Part shown: in pieces, positions 61,257 through 64,000 of the stretch
Numbering within the stretch: the first letter of the stretch is position 1
Layout: every line of letters begins with the position of its first letter
Assembly: GCA_018654745.1 (NCBI GenBank)
Contig: JABILA010000026.1
Coordinates: 1 to 64,000, forward strand
Origin: Alphaproteobacteria bacterium
GTDB taxonomy: Bacteria; Pseudomonadota; Alphaproteobacteria; UBA2966
DNA length: 64,000 nucleotides
Direction: 5' to 3'
Notes under the pieces: generated by a model
What the model saw: the letters and a program-made list of their open reading frames with translations, nothing else
What the model was told of the DNA's origin: nothing
Databases searched by the model: none
Program-made: the position numbers and the translations under genes

Positions 61257-61823
61257 ATGTTCTTAAGCCGTCTTTTCAAAGAGCCAAAACGCAAGGCAGA
61301 CGCCCGAAATTTGTACGAGGCATTGGTCATTCAGGCCCGTACACCAGCCTTTTACGCCGATCACAGTGTCCCGGATACCGTCGATGGCCGTTTTGACATG
61401 ATAATTCTGCATGTCTGGATCGTCTTGAGCCATTTCAAGACGGTGCCGGCGGACCTGCAGGCAAGACGCGAGAAGCTCGGGCAGGCATTGTTTGACCACA
61501 TGATTCAGGATTTTGACCGGAACGTGCGCCAGATCGGCATTTCCGATGTGCGCGTTGGCAAACATATGAAGGCCATGGCCAAGGCTTTTTATGGCCGTCT
61601 GGCGGCCTACGATGAAGCTGTATCAACCGGATCATTGGCCAACGCCCTGAAACGAAACGTTTTTGGCAAGGTGGATTTAGTGGATGAAGTACTCGACATA
61701 CAGTCGCAATACCTTGAGGAATATGTGCAAAAACAGGCCGTTTTTCTGGCGACTCAGGACTTTGAAGCACTTTTAGATGGAAAAATAGCTTTCCAGGCTG
61801 AATTCAGTGCGGAAAGCCGTTGA
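61257..61823 (+). CDS. Ubiquinol-cytochrome c chaperone (CBP3)-family protein
   Basis: LYEALVIQARTPAFYADHSVPDTVDGRFDMIILHVWIVL; MKAMAKAFYGRLAAYD. Confidence 0.9.
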   Translation: MFLSRLFKEPKRKADARNLYEALVIQARTPAFYADHSVPDTVDGRFDMIILHVWIVLSHFKTVPADLQARREKLGQALFDHMIQDFDRNVRQIGISDVRVGKHMKAMAKAFYGRLAAYDEAVSTGSLANALKRNVFGKVDLVDEVLDIQSQYLEEYVQKQAVFLATQDFEALLDGKIAFQAEFSAESR

Positions 61824-61948
61824 CCCGGGCCAAAGCATTGCGTATTTTGCCGCGCGCTTACCATATTTTGGGAGCTAGGGTGTTATCAATCTTGATTGAA
61901 ACACTTGATGACTGTAACCAGCTGCGAAGCAAAGAAGATTTGAGAAAA

Positions 61949-61987
61949 AGCGATCCCGGGCGAACCGGTATCGCTCTTGATACCGGT
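61949..61987 (+). promoter_or_regulatory. Two mutually exclusive hairpins abutting the Shine-Dalgarno of the DUF177 gene
   Basis: Hairpin A: AGCGAT(61949-61954)/ATCGCT(61970-61975) + CCGG/CCGG; hairpin B: ACCGGTATC(61964-61972)/GATACCGGT(61979-61987); they share 61964-61975. Confidence 0.55.
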
Positions 61988-61997
61988 GGAGGACAAT

Positions 61998-62663
61998 ATG
62001 TCCGATAACAACGGTAATGTCATTCAGGAAGCCGAGTTCAGCCGTATCATCCGTGTTGATAATATCGCGGAAGATGGGGAAGTTATTGCGTTTTCAGCGA
62101 CGGAAGCTGAACGTGAAGCTCTGGCAACAAGAATGGGATTATTGGCGATGGAAAGTTTCCAGGCTGACGTGACCGCGTCGCCGTTGCTTTCACGTCAACA
62201 GCAGCGGGGTCCTTACAAGGGGATTCATCTGCATGTCGCATTCCGGGCGGATGTGATACAGTCTTGCGTCGTGACACTTGAGCCCGTAACGGCGACGGTG
62301 TCACATGAGTTTGAAGTTGATTTCCTGCCGAAAGGCGCTGATCCGGCTGATGTTATTGGCACGGGATCGCCCGGGACGACAGGGAATGACAAAAAGTTGC
62401 CTGAAACCGTCGATGACTGGCTGGAAAGCCTGGAAGACGGTGAAATGGTATTTGATGCCGATGATGTAGATCCGCCTGAAATATTGCGTGGCGGTGTTGC
62501 TGAAATCGGTGAGTTGATAGTCGAAAACCTGTCCCTGTCTCTGGACCCCTATCCCCGTCGTGACGATGTGGAGATGGAAAAAACCCGGAGCGGAGACAAT
62601 GACGAAGATAATGTGGTGCGGGACAACCCGTTTGCTGTATTGGCTTCGTTGAAGACGGATTGA
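61998..62663 (+). CDS. yceD: DUF177 (YceD) family protein
   Basis: Position upstream of rpmF-plsX; C-terminal NPFAVLASLKTD. Confidence 0.9.
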   Translation: MSDNNGNVIQEAEFSRIIRVDNIAEDGEVIAFSATEAEREALATRMGLLAMESFQADVTASPLLSRQQQRGPYKGIHLHVAFRADVIQSCVVTLEPVTATVSHEFEVDFLPKGADPADVIGTGSPGTTGNDKKLPETVDDWLESLEDGEMVFDADDVDPPEILRGGVAEIGELIVENLSLSLDPYPRRDDVEMEKTRSGDNDEDNVVRDNPFAVLASLKTD

Positions 62664-62763
62664 GATCGCGACTGGAATTCCCGTTTTCGGGAACATTCAG
62701 GAATTTGAGCGTACCGGTATGATGTTGTATTGTACCGGGAACTGATAGAGGAATAACCGAGTT

Positions 62764-62949
62764 ATGGCCGTACCAAAGAGTAAGATTTCGACGTCCCGGC
62801 GTGGACAACGACGATCACATGACAGTCTGGTGTCAGCATCACACGAAGAATGTCAGGAATGCGGTGAGCTGAAGCGCCCGCATCACGTTTGCGGTGAATG
62901 CGGCCACTACAATGGCCGTGAAGTAGTCGACGCCTCGGCTTCAATTTAA
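62764..62949 (+). CDS. rpmF: 50S ribosomal protein L32
   Basis: [35 protein letters not shown]. Confidence 0.97.
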   Translation: MAVPKSKISTSRRGQRRSHDSLVSASHEECQECGELKRPHHVCGECGHYNGREVVDASASI

Positions 62950-62984
62950 AGTCGGATCACCCGGAATGACCGGAGTGAACCGCT

Positions 62985-64000
62985 TTGAGTAAAAGAATTA
63001 CTGTTGCTCTGGACGCCATGGGGGGCGACGGTGGCCCTGGCATGGTTGTCGGTGGCGTCGTCATTGCGTGTGAGCGGTATCCCGATCTGGATGTTCTTTT
63101 ATATGGGGATGAAGCACGGATAAAACCGTTGCTGGATGCACAGCCTGGCCTCAAGGGTCGGGCTGAAATTCGTCATACACCCCATGCGATTGGCAGTGAC
63201 GATCAGCCTGCCCAGGCCCTGCGCCGGGGTCGGGAAAGCAGCATGCGACTGGCGATCAATGCCGTCAAAAGCGGTGAGGCCCAGGGGGTGTTGTCTGCGG
63301 GCAATACCGGTGCCCTGATGGCCATGGCCAAGTTTGTACTGAAAACCCAGTCGGATATTGACCGACCGGCGATGATTTCGTTTTTCCCGACAATCCGCGG
63401 CGAAAGCGCCATGCTGGACCTCGGGGCAAACGTTAAATGCGATGCCGAAAATCTGGTGCAATTTGCCATAATGGGCGCTGCCTGCGCACGTATTGAGCTG
63501 GGCATCAAACGACCGACCGTCGGCTTGCTGAATGTCGGTGTTGAAGACGCCAAAGGCAATGAGACTGTCAAGCTGGCCGGTCAGATGCTACGTGACGGCG
63601 AATTCGCATTCGATTTTTATGGCTTTGTTGAGGGCGATCATATCGGCGAAGGTACCGTCGATGTCTTTGTCACGGATGGCTTCAGCGGCAATGTCGCGCT
63701 GAAAACAGCCGAAGGTACGGCGCGTTTGTATTCAAGTTTCCTGCGTGATGCTTTTCAGTCCTCTTTGCTTTCCAAACTCGGTTATTTGCTCGCCAAGCCT
63801 GCCTTGAACCGCCTTCGGGCCCAGGTCGATCCTGGTGCTTACAACGGGGCGGTGTTTCTTGGATTAAACGGTGTCGTTGTCAAAAGTCACGGTGGCACCG
63901 ATGCAACCGGCTTTGCCAATGCTATCGGCGTTGCTGTTGATATGGCCAGAAGTGATTTCGCCGAGCGCATCAGTCGTGATTTGCATCATGATGGTGTTGA
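62985..64000 (+). CDS. plsX: Phosphate acyltransferase PlsX (runs off window end)
   Basis: TTG start; SKRITVALDAMGGDGGPGMVVGG; SAGNTGALMAMAKF; no stop before 64000. Confidence 0.95.
   Translation, partial: MSKRITVALDAMGGDGGPGMVVGGVVIACERYPDLDVLLYGDEARIKPLLDAQPGLKGRAEIRHTPHAIGSDDQPAQALRRGRESSMRLAINAVKSGEAQGVLSAGNTGALMAMAKFVLKTQSDIDRPAMISFFPTIRGESAMLDLGANVKCDAENLVQFAIMGAACARIELGIKRPTVGLLNVGVEDAKGNETVKLAGQMLRDGEFAFDFYGFVEGDHIGEGTVDVFVTDGFSGNVALKTAEGTARLYSSFLRDAFQSSLLSKLGYLLAKPALNRLRAQVDPGAYNGAVFLGLNGVVVKSHGGTDATGFANAIGVAVDMARSDFAERISRDLHHDGV

Noticed and set aside
1-64000. CRISPR arrays, rRNA, prophage, transposases
   Set aside because: No regularly spaced repeats, rRNA sequence, phage structural genes or transposase motifs seen in the sequence or ORF track

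Overview
64 kb of an alphaproteobacterial chromosome (Rhodospirillales-like gene content, inferred from proteins only). About 60 protein genes are supported. Much of it is core: dapA-smpB, folK, rpoZ-rsh-pyrE-pdxJ-acpS-lepB-rnc-era, hemA, rpiB-glyA-nrdR-ribD-ribE-ribBA-ribH-nusB-thiL, hppA, bamE, yceD-rpmF-plsX. Accessory or metabolic blocks: (i) a HhH/lysine-rich protein beside a PPK2 kinase that also has a lysine-rich tail (0.8-2.7 kb); (ii) a probable dicarboxylate catabolic locus (HIBADH-family dehydrogenase, TRAP transporter, IclR regulator, LeuC/LeuD-like hydratase, isocitrate-lyase/PEP-mutase-family lyase; 3.3-11.1 kb), in which I found a 36-bp near-identical inverted operator-like sequence on both sides of iclR; (iii) a REC-histidine kinase / REC-HD-GYP pair; (iv) a mandelate-racemase homologue with DMT transporter and MarR neighbours; (v) a branched-chain-type ABC transporter whose binding-protein gene is separated from its other genes by an insert carrying a DUF5677-like protein, a trypsin-like protease and a DUF2971 protein. 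Noncoding observations include a 3'-terminal tRNA-Ser-like fragment with terminator near the left end, an intergenic palindromic repeat family at two loci, and competing hairpins in the yceD and rpmF leaders. No CRISPR, rRNA, complete tRNA, transposase or prophage was recognised. All family calls are by eye from motifs; no search was run.
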